Below, one piece after another: positions 1 through 7,476 of a stretch of 64,000 nucleotides of DNA. The DNA is from JAKPAM01 sp047601745 (lineage in GTDB: Bacteria; Pseudomonadota; Gammaproteobacteria; Burkholderiales; Burkholderiaceae_E): NCBI GenBank assembly GCA_047601745.1, contig JASGIS010000001.1:4960001-5024000 (forward strand), given 5' to 3'. Made by a program: the position numbers and the translations under genes. The notes beneath the pieces were generated by a model that saw nothing but the letters and a program-made list of their open reading frames with translations, made no database searches and was not told the origin of the DNA. Each line of letters opens with the position of its first letter. Position 1 is the first letter of the stretch.

Positions 1-451
1 CCGGATGCTGGAGCGCGGCCTGGACGGCTCGCGCCCCGTCCGCCGCCACGGTGCGCGCGCTCGTCGACGAATGGACCCAGCCGGAGACCGGACGCGCGAA
101 CCCCTGCACGTCGGACGCCAGCGGCGCGTCGTATTGCGCGTGATAAGTGGCGTGATCACCGACGATGTTGACGATCGGCGTCGCCGCGCGGCGCGCGTTG
201 TGCAGGTTCGCGAGCCCGTTCGCCAACCCCGGCCCCAGATGCAGCAGCGTCGCGGCCGGTTTCTCGGCCATGCGGCCATACCCATCGGCCATTCCGGTCA
301 CCGCGCCCTCGAACAGGCCCAGGACGGCCCGCATGCCCTCGACCTTGTCCAGCGCCGCGACGAAATGCATCTCCGATGTGCCGGGATTGCCGAAACAGAC
401 CTCGACGCCGGAATCGGCGAGCGTTCGCACCAGACTTTCCGCTCCGTTCAT
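1..451 (-). CDS. Thiamine-diphosphate enzyme, acetolactate synthase large-subunit type (5' part only)
   Basis: About 150 residues of the N-terminal half are present; the gene continues beyond base 1. The protein starts MNGAESLVRTLADSG and has the Pyr domain of the ThDP-dependent decarboxylase/synthase family, with the catalytic-type Glu in LFEGAVTGMADGYGRM near residue 50 and the GNPGTSE loop near residue 22. Three ATG codons occur in a row (457, 454, 451). AAGGA directly abuts the first and is 6 nt from the third, so 451 is the best start. Family members include acetolactate synthase, benzoylformate decarboxylase and related C-C lyases; the part visible does not decide the substrate. Confidence 0.8.
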   Translation of the reverse strand, partial: MNGAESLVRTLADSGVEVCFGNPGTSEMHFVAALDKVEGMRAVLGLFEGAVTGMADGYGRMAEKPAATLLHLGPGLANGLANLHNARRAATPIVNIVGDHATYHAQYDAPLASDVQGFARPVSGWVHSSTSARTVAADGARAVQAALQHP

Positions 452-644
452 CATCATTCCTTGTTTCGAATTGCTGTCGCGGCGCGGCGCGCCGGCGACG
501 TGATGGCCCAATCAGGGTATCGCGGGTTGCGCCGAAGCGGCAACTTCGGCCCGCGCCTATCCGGATCGGCGCCGCAACCGATCGGCGCCGCGTTTCCCGC
601 CTGGCTCACGGCCGCCGCGCAGTGCGGCAACCGCGCGCTCGAAG

Positions 645-706
645 CCGGTTCACGACGACCGGTTCATGACAGCCGCCTCACGACAGCCCGTTCACGACAG
701 CCGGTT
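645..706. repeat. 14-bp tandem repeat across the ybhR stop codon
   Basis: Four consecutive 14-bp units (645-658, 659-672, 673-686, 687-700), consensus CCGGTTCACGACAG, plus the start of a fifth at 701. On the minus strand each unit reads CTGTCGTGA plus five bases, so it repeats the last two codons and stop of the ABC permease. The stop actually used is at 692-694. The unit is not a multiple of three, so only the first stop matters. Confidence 0.85.
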
Positions 707-1804
707 GCGGAACAGCCAAGCGGCCAGCGGCAGCGTGACGGCCGCCAGCGCCAGCATCGGCACGAAGTCGAAGGCGACGTCGCGCAGGCCCGCGCCTTCG
801 AGATAGACGCGGCGCACCAGGTCCACGCCGAAGCGCAGCGGATTGGCGTACGTGGCGATCTGCAGCGCTTCGGGCATGTTGCTCACCGGCGTGAGCAGGC
901 CCGACAGCAGCATCATCGGCATGATCAGCAGGAACGTGTAGAGCATCGCCTGCTGCATCGTCAGCGACAGCGCGGAGATCGACAGCCCCAGCCCCACGGT
1001 GGCGCCGGTGAACACGACCAATCCCAGATAGAGCAGCCACGCCGGGCCGCTCATCGGAATCTGGAACCAGAAACGGATGATCAGCAGGATGACGGTCGAT
1101 TGCACGAGTCCGACCAGCATCGCCGGCAAGGCCTTGCCGACCAGGATCTGCATCGGCGTCAGCGGCGTCACCAGCAACTGGTCGAACGTACCCTGCTCGC
1201 GCTCGCGGGCGACCGACAGCGCGGCCAGCAGCAGCGTCTGGATCAGGCTCAGCGCGGCGATCAGCGCCGGCATCAGGTTCCAGCGCGATTGCAGGTTCGG
1301 GTTGTACCAGGCGCGCCGTTCGATGTCGATCGCGGGCGCACCGGCCTGCGTCCGGTTGTAGGCGGCAACGATCGCGCCGATCTGCGCGGCCGCCGCCGCG
1401 GCGGTCGTCGAATTGCGGCCGTCCAGGATCATCTGCAGCGGCGCCGGCTGGCCGGCGGCCAGGCGCGCATCGAAATCGGCCGGAAACTGCAGGACCAGCA
1501 GCACGCCGTCCCGCCCGACGGCGGCGGCGATCTGCCGCGACGCGCTCAGCGTGGCCGCGCGTTCGAACACGCCGGTGCCGTCCACGCGCGCCAGCAGTTC
1601 CCGGGACGCCGCCCCCCGGCTCTGGTCGAGCACCGCGTACGGCGCGTGCGTCAGATCGTAGGTCGCGCCGTAGCCGTACAACAGGGCCTGCAGCAGCGCC
1701 GGCACGAACAGGATCAGGCGGCTCGAAGGTTCCTTGAGCAGCGCCAGCAGTTCCTTGCGGCAAAGGAAGCCGATCGCCGCCAGTTGATCGAGCAAGGCCG
1801 TCAT
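692..1804 (-). CDS. ybhR: ABC-2 type permease, YbhR-like
   Basis: A 370-residue inner-membrane permease of the ABC-2 family. One membrane segment lies near the N-terminus (LILFVPALLQALLYGYGA), followed by a large extracytoplasmic loop and a C-terminal block of about five segments (from about residue 170) containing the motif VAREREQGTFDQLLVTPLTP typical of the YbhS/YbhR/YhhJ group. It is the last gene of the ybhG-ybhF-ybhS-ybhR order and begins 36 bp after the sister permease. In E. coli the complex exports cationic drugs and chloramphenicol-like compounds; the substrate here is inferred only by family. Its 3' end carries a tandem repeat. Confidence 0.88.
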   Translation of the reverse strand: MTALLDQLAAIGFLCRKELLALLKEPSSRLILFVPALLQALLYGYGATYDLTHAPYAVLDQSRGAASRELLARVDGTGVFERAATLSASRQIAAAVGRDGVLLVLQFPADFDARLAAGQPAPLQMILDGRNSTTAAAAAAQIGAIVAAYNRTQAGAPAIDIERRAWYNPNLQSRWNLMPALIAALSLIQTLLLAALSVAREREQGTFDQLLVTPLTPMQILVGKALPAMLVGLVQSTVILLIIRFWFQIPMSGPAWLLYLGLVVFTGATVGLGLSISALSLTMQQAMLYTFLLIMPMMLLSGLLTPVSNMPEALQIATYANPLRFGVDLVRRVYLEGAGLRDVAFDFVPMLALAAVTLPLAAWLFRNRLS

Positions 1805-1840
1805 CGCCTCATCCCTCGTGAACGAAGCCGCCGCGCATTC

Positions 1841-2968
1841 TCAGTCCAGCGTCTTGCGCAGCGTGCGGCTCACCGCGGCGGTCAGCACGATCGCGTACAC
1901 GGTAAGGATCGCGCCGTCGCGCGCGATCATCGGCCAGTCGTCCCCGGCCAGGAACAGCGTCTTGATCAGCCCCATGAAATGCGTCGCCGGCAGCAACTGG
2001 CCGATCACCCGGATCGCCACCGGAACGTTGCGCGGATCGAAGATGAAGCCCGACAGCATCATCGCCGGCAGGAAGCTGGCCAGCAGCGCCACCTGGCTGG
2101 CCTGGAACTGGTTACGGGTCTTGCCGGAGATGAACAGCCCCAGCAACAGCGATACCGCCAGGTACAGCAGCGACGCGAACACGATCACCGACAGCGAACC
2201 GCGCATCGGCACCCGGAACAGGAACCGGGCCGCGAGCAGGCACAGCGCCAGGTCGACGGCGCCCAGCACCAGGTAAGGGACGAGCTTGGCCAGCACGATC
2301 TCCAGCGGCCGCACCGGCGTGACGAACAGGGCCTCCAGCGTGCCGCGCTCCCACTCGCGGGCGATCAGCAGCGAGGTCAGGAACGCGCCGATCAGCGTCA
2401 TCACCAGGGCGATCAGCCCCGGCACCAGGTACCAGGTGCTGGTCGAGGCCTCGTTGAACCACATCCGCTGCACCAGTTGCACGCCGCCGGAAGCGGGCTT
2501 GCCGCCGGCCCGATCGACGCTCTGCTGCGCCCAGGTCGAGATGGCGCCGCCGACATAAGCTTCGACCGCCGACGCGGTGTTGGAATCGACGCCGTTCAGC
2601 ACCAGTTGCACCTGCGCCTGGCCGGCCGCCAGCCGGCGCGAGAAATCGATCGGCACGCGCACGATCGCGACCACCTCGCCGTCGCGCATGCGCCGCTCGG
2701 CCTCCGGCATGCCCGAGACCCGGACCGGCGCCAGGTACGGCGATCCCCGCAGACTCGCCAATGCGTCGCGCGCCGTCGGCGAGCCGTCCTCGAGCACCAC
2801 GGCGACCGGCGCGTGCTGCACGTCGAACGACAGCCCGTAACCGAACAGCAGGATCAGCACGGCCGGCAGCAGCAGCCCGACCGCCAGGTTGCTGCGATCG
2901 CGCAGCAACTGCCGGGTCTCCTTGCGCAGCAACGCCGCGAAGCGGCGAACGAATCCGGTCCGGCTCAC
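1841..2968 (-). CDS. ybhS: ABC-2 type permease, YbhS-like
   Basis: A 375-residue ABC-2 permease. The start is GTG at 2968, overlapping the stop of the upstream ATPase gene (GTGA) with AGGAG 7 nt before it, so longer readings upstream are not real. The protein has the N-terminal segment LAVGLLLPAVLILLFGYGLSFD, a large periplasmic loop, and a C-terminal membrane block with IAREWERGTLEALFVTPVRP. It should form a heterodimer with the following permease and be driven by the double ATPase encoded upstream. Confidence 0.88.
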   Translation of the reverse strand: MSRTGFVRRFAALLRKETRQLLRDRSNLAVGLLLPAVLILLFGYGLSFDVQHAPVAVVLEDGSPTARDALASLRGSPYLAPVRVSGMPEAERRMRDGEVVAIVRVPIDFSRRLAAGQAQVQLVLNGVDSNTASAVEAYVGGAISTWAQQSVDRAGGKPASGGVQLVQRMWFNEASTSTWYLVPGLIALVMTLIGAFLTSLLIAREWERGTLEALFVTPVRPLEIVLAKLVPYLVLGAVDLALCLLAARFLFRVPMRGSLSVIVFASLLYLAVSLLLGLFISGKTRNQFQASQVALLASFLPAMMLSGFIFDPRNVPVAIRVIGQLLPATHFMGLIKTLFLAGDDWPMIARDGAILTVYAIVLTAAVSRTLRKTLD

Positions 2969-4797
2969 GATCCGGCTCCTGCCGCGACGCGCGCGTGGCG
3001 GCCTCGTTCGACGATGGCGATGAACGCGTCGTTCATGTCGGCCGCGTCGCCGCCGGCCTGCTCGCGCACCTGCCGCGGCGTGCCCAGCGCCAGCAGCCGT
3101 CCGGCATCCTGGATCGCGATGCGATCGCAGTACTCGGCCTCTTCCATGAAGTGCGTGGTGACGATGATCGTCACGCCGCCCTGCGCCAGCGCGGTGATCG
3201 TTCGCCAGAACGCGCGCCGGGCCAGCGGATCGATGCCGCTGGTCGGCTCGTCGAGGAACAGGATCTCGGGCTCGTGCAGCAGGCTGGCGGCCATCGCCAG
3301 GCGCTGCTTGTAGCCGCCGGGCAGCTCGGCGCCGCGCGCGGCCGGATCGAGTCCGAACTGCTCGACGACGGCGGCCGCGCGGGCTCGCAATGCCGCGCCG
3401 CGCAGGCCGTAGGCGCCGCCGAAGAATGCCAGGTTCTCGCGCACCGTCAGATTGCCGTACAGCGCGAACTTCTGCGACACGTAGCCGATGCGCGAGCGCG
3501 CCCGGGCCCGTGCGGTGCGCAGGTTCACGCCGGCCACTTCCAGATGGCCGCTGGTGGCCGGCAGCAACCCGCACAGCATGCGGAACGTCGTCGTCTTGCC
3601 CGCTCCGTTCGGTCCGAGCAGACCGAAGATCTCGCCGCGGCCGACCTCGAACGAGGTGCTGGCAACCGCGGTGAAATCGCCGAACCGGCGCACCAGGTCG
3701 CGCACGACGATCACCGGCGACCCGGCCTCGCCGCCCGCGGTGCCCGGGCGCGCGGCCGGCGGCGCGACATCGCCCGCCTCCTCACCCGCTTCCCGCTCGT
3801 GCCGCGGCGGACGGGACAGCGGGGAACGAGACCGTTGCGCGGACGGCGCCCCGGACTGCTGCTCGCGCAGCATCATCATGAACGCGTCCTCGAGCGCTTC
3901 CGGACGCGGCCGGCAGCCGATGCCGCCGAGCAGCCGCTCGATCGCGCCGGCCTCGACCCGCGGTTCGCGGATGAAATGCACGGCACCGCCCTGGGGAACC
4001 GCATCGATGATCAGTCCGGCGGCGTCGATCAGGCGCGCCTGCAGATCGCGGGCCGGCAGCCCCGCCGGCGGCGACGCGCTGAAGGTCAGCCCGTGGGCGC
4101 GCTCGCGCAGCGCGGCCGGCGGGCCCTCGTCCAGCAGCCGGCCGGCGTGCAGCACGAACACCTGCGCGCAGCGCTCGGCCTCGTCCAGGTAGGCGGTGCT
4201 GACGACCACGCTCAGGCGCTCGTCGTCGACGAGCTGCTGGACGATCCGCCACAGCTCGCGCCGCGACAATGGATCGACCCCCACGCTGGGCTCGTCGAGC
4301 AGCAGCAGCTCGGGCGAACGCACGAGCGTGCAAGCCAGGCCCAGCTTCTGCTTCATGCCGCCGGACAGCTTGCCCGCCGGGCGCGCGGTGAAGCGCGCGA
4401 GGTCGGTCATCTCCAGCATCCGCGAGAAGCGCCTGGCGCGCTCGGCCGGCGGCACGCCATGCAGGTCGGCGTACAGGTCCAGGGTCTCCTGCACGCTCAG
4501 GTCTTCGTACAGCCCGAAGCGCTGCGGCATGTAGCCGATGCGGTCCTGCACGGCCTGAGGATCCTTCGCGACGTCGACACCCAGCACCCGCAAGCGGCCG
4601 GCATCGGGCGCCAGCAGGCCGGCCATCATCCGCAGCAGCGTAGTCTTGCCGGCACCGTCCGGACCGACCAGCGCGGTCAGTTCGCCGGCTCGCACGGTCA
4701 GCGTCATGTCATCGACCGCGGACATCGACCCGCCGCCCGGCGCCTCGAACGTCTTGCGCAGCGCTTCGCCGACGACGGTCGCGCGGTGCTCGCTCAC
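2965..4797 (-). CDS. ybhF: ABC transporter with two fused ATPase domains, YbhF-like
   Basis: A 610-residue protein with two complete nucleotide-binding domains in tandem. Domain 1 has Walker A GPDGAGKTT (residues 45-53), signature LSGGMKQ and Walker B LLLLDEPSVGVDP. Domain 2 has Walker A GPNGAGKTT (about residue 395), the signature variant LPGGYKQ and ILFLDEPTSGIDP. Neither domain has a membrane segment. The start is GTG at 4797, overlapping the upstream membrane-fusion gene by four bases (GTGA), and it overlaps the downstream permease in the same way, so all four genes are translationally linked. The linker between the domains (about residues 310-355) is rich in Ala, Arg and Pro. Confidence 0.92.
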   Translation of the reverse strand: MSEHRATVVGEALRKTFEAPGGGSMSAVDDMTLTVRAGELTALVGPDGAGKTTLLRMMAGLLAPDAGRLRVLGVDVAKDPQAVQDRIGYMPQRFGLYEDLSVQETLDLYADLHGVPPAERARRFSRMLEMTDLARFTARPAGKLSGGMKQKLGLACTLVRSPELLLLDEPSVGVDPLSRRELWRIVQQLVDDERLSVVVSTAYLDEAERCAQVFVLHAGRLLDEGPPAALRERAHGLTFSASPPAGLPARDLQARLIDAAGLIIDAVPQGGAVHFIREPRVEAGAIERLLGGIGCRPRPEALEDAFMMMLREQQSGAPSAQRSRSPLSRPPRHEREAGEEAGDVAPPAARPGTAGGEAGSPVIVVRDLVRRFGDFTAVASTSFEVGRGEIFGLLGPNGAGKTTTFRMLCGLLPATSGHLEVAGVNLRTARARARSRIGYVSQKFALYGNLTVRENLAFFGGAYGLRGAALRARAAAVVEQFGLDPAARGAELPGGYKQRLAMAASLLHEPEILFLDEPTSGIDPLARRAFWRTITALAQGGVTIIVTTHFMEEAEYCDRIAIQDAGRLLALGTPRQVREQAGGDAADMNDAFIAIVERGRHARVAAGAGS

Positions 4798-5795
4798 GGC
4801 GTGGTGTCCCGCGCCAGACGAACGGTCGCCGGCTGCCCCAGGCGCAGCACGTCGTCCGCATCGTCGACCCGTACGCGGACTTCGTAGACGAGGCTGGTGC
4901 GCAGTTCTTCGGTCTGCACGGACTTCGGCGTGAACTCGGCGACCGACGAGATCGCGCCGACCCGGCCGGCGATCGGCCGGTCGGGATGGCTGTCGGTGAC
5001 GACCTGCGCCGCCATGCCGGGCCGGATCCTGCCCAGATCCGCTTCGCCGACATAGACGCGCACCCATTTCGGGTGGGTCAGGGCCAGCGCGAACACCGGC
5101 CGCTGCGGCGTCGCCATGTCGCCCGGCTCCAGCAGCCGCGAACGCACGATGGCGTCGTCCGGCGCCCTGAGCTCGCCCAGGCCGATCTGGTGCTCGAGCA
5201 GCGCCAGTTGCGCCTGCGAGGCCTTCAGTTGCGCTTCGGCCACCGCGATGTCCTCGGCGCGCGGCCCCAGCTCGGTCAGGCGCAGCGCCTCGCGTCGTTC
5301 GTCGCTCTCGGCCCGGGCCGCCTGCAGCGCGCTGCGCGCATGGTCGAGGTCCTGGGCCGGCAGCGCGCGCCCGTCCGAACTGGCGGCGATCGCCTGCAGG
5401 CGGCTCAGATCCTGCGCGGCGCGCGCCATGTCGGCCCGGGAAGCAGCCAGACGGCTGCGTGCCTGCGCGATCTCCTGCGGGCGCGAACCATTGCGCAAAC
5501 GCAGCAGCGTCTGCTGCTGCGCTTCGATCTGGAAGCGGGCCTGCTCGGCCTGCAGGGCCAGCGTGCGCGTGTCGAGCAACGCGAGCACCTGGCCGGCCTT
5601 CACGCGCTCGCCTTCTTCGGCGCGCAGTTCGGCGACCCGGCCGTTGCCATCGAAAGCCAGCGATACTTGCCGGATGTCGACGTTGCCGTACAGCGTCAGC
5701 GGCGCGGCGGCGCCGTCGTCGCGGCCCTGCCGCCAGAACAGGCCGGCAACGACCAGAACGGCGATCAACCCGGCGGCGATCAGCAGCTTCTTCAT
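4794..5795 (-). CDS. ybhG: HlyD-family membrane-fusion protein, YbhG-like
   Basis: A 333-residue periplasmic adaptor. It has an N-terminal signal anchor (LLIAAGLIAVLVVAGLFW), a biotinyl/lipoyl-like half (GNGRVAELRAEEGERVKAGQ), a long coiled-coil hairpin (about residues 75-215, rich in Ala, Gln and Arg), then the second lipoyl half and beta-barrel (GELRAPDDAIVRSRLLEPGD). It bridges the ABC-2 permeases to an outer-membrane exit duct; no such duct gene is in the cluster. It is the first gene of the efflux operon and is transcribed away from the TetR gene. Confidence 0.9.
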   Translation of the reverse strand: MKKLLIAAGLIAVLVVAGLFWRQGRDDGAAAPLTLYGNVDIRQVSLAFDGNGRVAELRAEEGERVKAGQVLALLDTRTLALQAEQARFQIEAQQQTLLRLRNGSRPQEIAQARSRLAASRADMARAAQDLSRLQAIAASSDGRALPAQDLDHARSALQAARAESDERREALRLTELGPRAEDIAVAEAQLKASQAQLALLEHQIGLGELRAPDDAIVRSRLLEPGDMATPQRPVFALALTHPKWVRVYVGEADLGRIRPGMAAQVVTDSHPDRPIAGRVGAISSVAEFTPKSVQTEELRTSLVYEVRVRVDDADDVLRLGQPATVRLARDTTP

Positions 5796-5819
5796 GGGTT
5801 CGGCCCCCGGGCTCGATGG

Positions 5820-5837
5820 CTGGAACCTCAGTTCCAG
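5820..5837. promoter_or_regulatory. Inverted repeat in the ybhG leader
   Basis: CTGGAAC and GTTCCAG form perfect 7-bp arms around CTCA, 25 bases before the ybhG start. It could form a short RNA hairpin in the leader or be a second protein-binding site; the sequence does not decide. Confidence 0.4.
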
Positions 5838-5852
5838 GGTATTCGGATTTTA

Positions 5853-5870
5853 ATTCAAATTAAATTGAAT
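5853..5870. promoter_or_regulatory. Probable operator for the divergent TetR (CecR-like) regulator
   Basis: ATTCAA and TTGAAT are perfect arms around ATTAAA in an AT-only stretch that contrasts with the GC-rich surroundings. It lies between the divergent ybhG and TetR genes, the usual place for an autoregulating TetR operator. Assignment to this regulator is inference from position. Confidence 0.65.
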
Positions 5871-5928
5871 CTATGATCGGCACCGACTCAGGTCCGCCGC
5901 TCCCGACGGCAGAAAGAACGAAGCACCG

Positions 5929-6624
5929 ATGACAAAACCCCGCCGCACCCCGCGAATCGACGGTGAACTGACCCGCGCCCGCATCCTCGAGGCCGCCGGA
6001 AAATCGTTCGCGGCGGCCGGCTACGCGGAGACCGCCAGCAAGACGATCGCCGCGCAAGCGGGGGTCGACCTTGCATTGATCAACTACCACTTCGGCGGAC
6101 GCCGCGGCCTGTATCGCGCGGTCCTCAGCGAGGCGCACCGGCGGATCATCAGCCTCGACGACCTGCAGCGAATCGCCGCCAGCGAACGGCCCGCCCGCGA
6201 GAAGCTGGCATGGTGCCTCGACAGCCTGGTCGACGCTGCGATCGGCAACGACGGATGGCACGCGCGGATCTTCGCGCGCGAGCTGTTATCGCCGTCTTCG
6301 AATCTTCAGGTACTCTACGAACAGGACCTTGAACCGAAATTCGTCGTCATTCGGCGTATCCTGAGCGAGGTTACCGGCATTCCTGAAGACAATCCGGCTC
6401 TGTTGCGTTGCATGATCAGCATCGCGGCGCCCTGCCTGATGCTGCTGGTGGCCGGTAACGGGAGTCTGCCGGGCCCTCCGCAGCAGGTGTTGCAGATGCC
6501 GCGTAAGGACCTGGTTTCGCACCTGCACCGATTCGCATTCGCCGGTCTGGAAGCGATCGGCCGCGATCATGCCGAAAGGGCTCGGCAGTCGCGGCCCGGG
6601 CGCTCCGGAGCGGAAGGGACTTGA
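5929..6624 (+). CDS. cecR: TetR-family repressor, CecR-like
   Basis: 231 residues. The N-terminal helix-turn-helix covers about residues 17-60 (ARILEAAGKSFAAAGYAETASKTIAAQAGVDLALINYHFGG), followed by a C-terminal ligand domain like that of CecR/YbiH (DUF1956), with FARELLSPS in the middle. It is divergent from ybhGFSR with a palindrome between, matching the E. coli arrangement in which CecR (YbiH) controls ybhGFSR. The C-terminal 20 residues are Arg/Gly-rich and probably disordered. The inducer is unknown. Confidence 0.82.
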   Translation: MTKPRRTPRIDGELTRARILEAAGKSFAAAGYAETASKTIAAQAGVDLALINYHFGGRRGLYRAVLSEAHRRIISLDDLQRIAASERPAREKLAWCLDSLVDAAIGNDGWHARIFARELLSPSSNLQVLYEQDLEPKFVVIRRILSEVTGIPEDNPALLRCMISIAAPCLMLLVAGNGSLPGPPQQVLQMPRKDLVSHLHRFAFAGLEAIGRDHAERARQSRPGRSGAEGT

Positions 6625-6853
6625 ACGGTCGACGCGTTGCCGGCGCGGGCAACGCGGCGGCCGGCGCGAAGCGGGGTTGATCACCGGGTGGCTCGCGGAC
6701 TGGCCGCACGCCTGCGCCACGAGACGCCCCCGTTCGTACGGGCTCCCGCGCCAGCCGTCCGAACGGGTCGCCAAAGCGATGCGCTTCAGCGCACGCTTGC
6801 CGAATCACGCGGGATCTCCCGCATTTCGAGACAGACTTCCGCCCCTAGCCGCC

Positions 6854-7474
6854 ATGCCTCACACCCTGTACTACACCCCGCTTTCGGGCAACAGCTTCAA
6901 GCCGGCGATGGTGGCCCGGCACCTCGGCCTGACCCTGAACCGCCAGTGCGTCGACGTGCTGGGCGGCGAGAACCGGCAGCCCGCGTTCCTGGCCGTCAAT
7001 CCGCGCGGCCAGTTGCCGTATCTGGTGACCGAGGACGGACAGGGCCTGGGCGAATCGAACGCGATCGCCTGGTTCCTGGCCGAAGGCTCGCCGCTGATCC
7101 CCGCCACGCCGCTGCAGCGGGCGCGCGCGCTGCAATGGATGATCTTCGAGCAGACCGCGCTCGAGCCGTTCATCTCGCCGGCGAGGATCTTCGTGCACCT
7201 GTTGCCCGACCAGCGCGACGCCAAGGCGGCGGAGATCGAGCGTTGGCAGGCCGGTCTGCAGCCCGGTCTCGCGCGCCTGGACGCACACCTGCGGGACACG
7301 CCGTTCATCGCCGGTGAACGCTGCACGGTGGCCGACATCGCCGTTTTCGGCTACACGCACCTGACGCCCGAGGCCGGAGTGACGTTGACGCCCTACCCCG
7401 CCATCGAGGCCTGGATCGATCGCACCCGGGAGGCGCTGGCCGTGCCTTCGCTCGAGACCCTGCTGCCTGGCTGA
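6854..7474 (+). CDS. Glutathione S-transferase family protein
   Basis: 206 residues, a normal length for a cytosolic GST. The N-terminal thioredoxin-like domain starts LYYTPLSGNSFKPAMVARHLG, with the cis-Pro/Ser glutathione-binding stretch RGQLPYLVTEDGQGLGESNAIAWFL near residues 50-75. The all-helical C-terminal domain contains FIAGERCTVADIAVFGYTH, the N-capping box motif. The start at 6854 follows 229 bases without a gene. The diguanylate cyclase/phosphodiesterase gene starts only 2 bases after its stop, so the two are co-transcribed. The electrophile substrate is unknown. Confidence 0.85.
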   Translation: MPHTLYYTPLSGNSFKPAMVARHLGLTLNRQCVDVLGGENRQPAFLAVNPRGQLPYLVTEDGQGLGESNAIAWFLAEGSPLIPATPLQRARALQWMIFEQTALEPFISPARIFVHLLPDQRDAKAAEIERWQAGLQPGLARLDAHLRDTPFIAGERCTVADIAVFGYTHLTPEAGVTLTPYPAIEAWIDRTREALAVPSLETLLPG

Positions 7475-7476
7475 GC

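Noticed and set aside
5..3313. Very long open frame (1102 codons) on the plus strand over the ybh operon
   Set aside because: Arg/Gln-rich nonsense antisense to clear ABC transporter genes; a product of GC-rich third positions.
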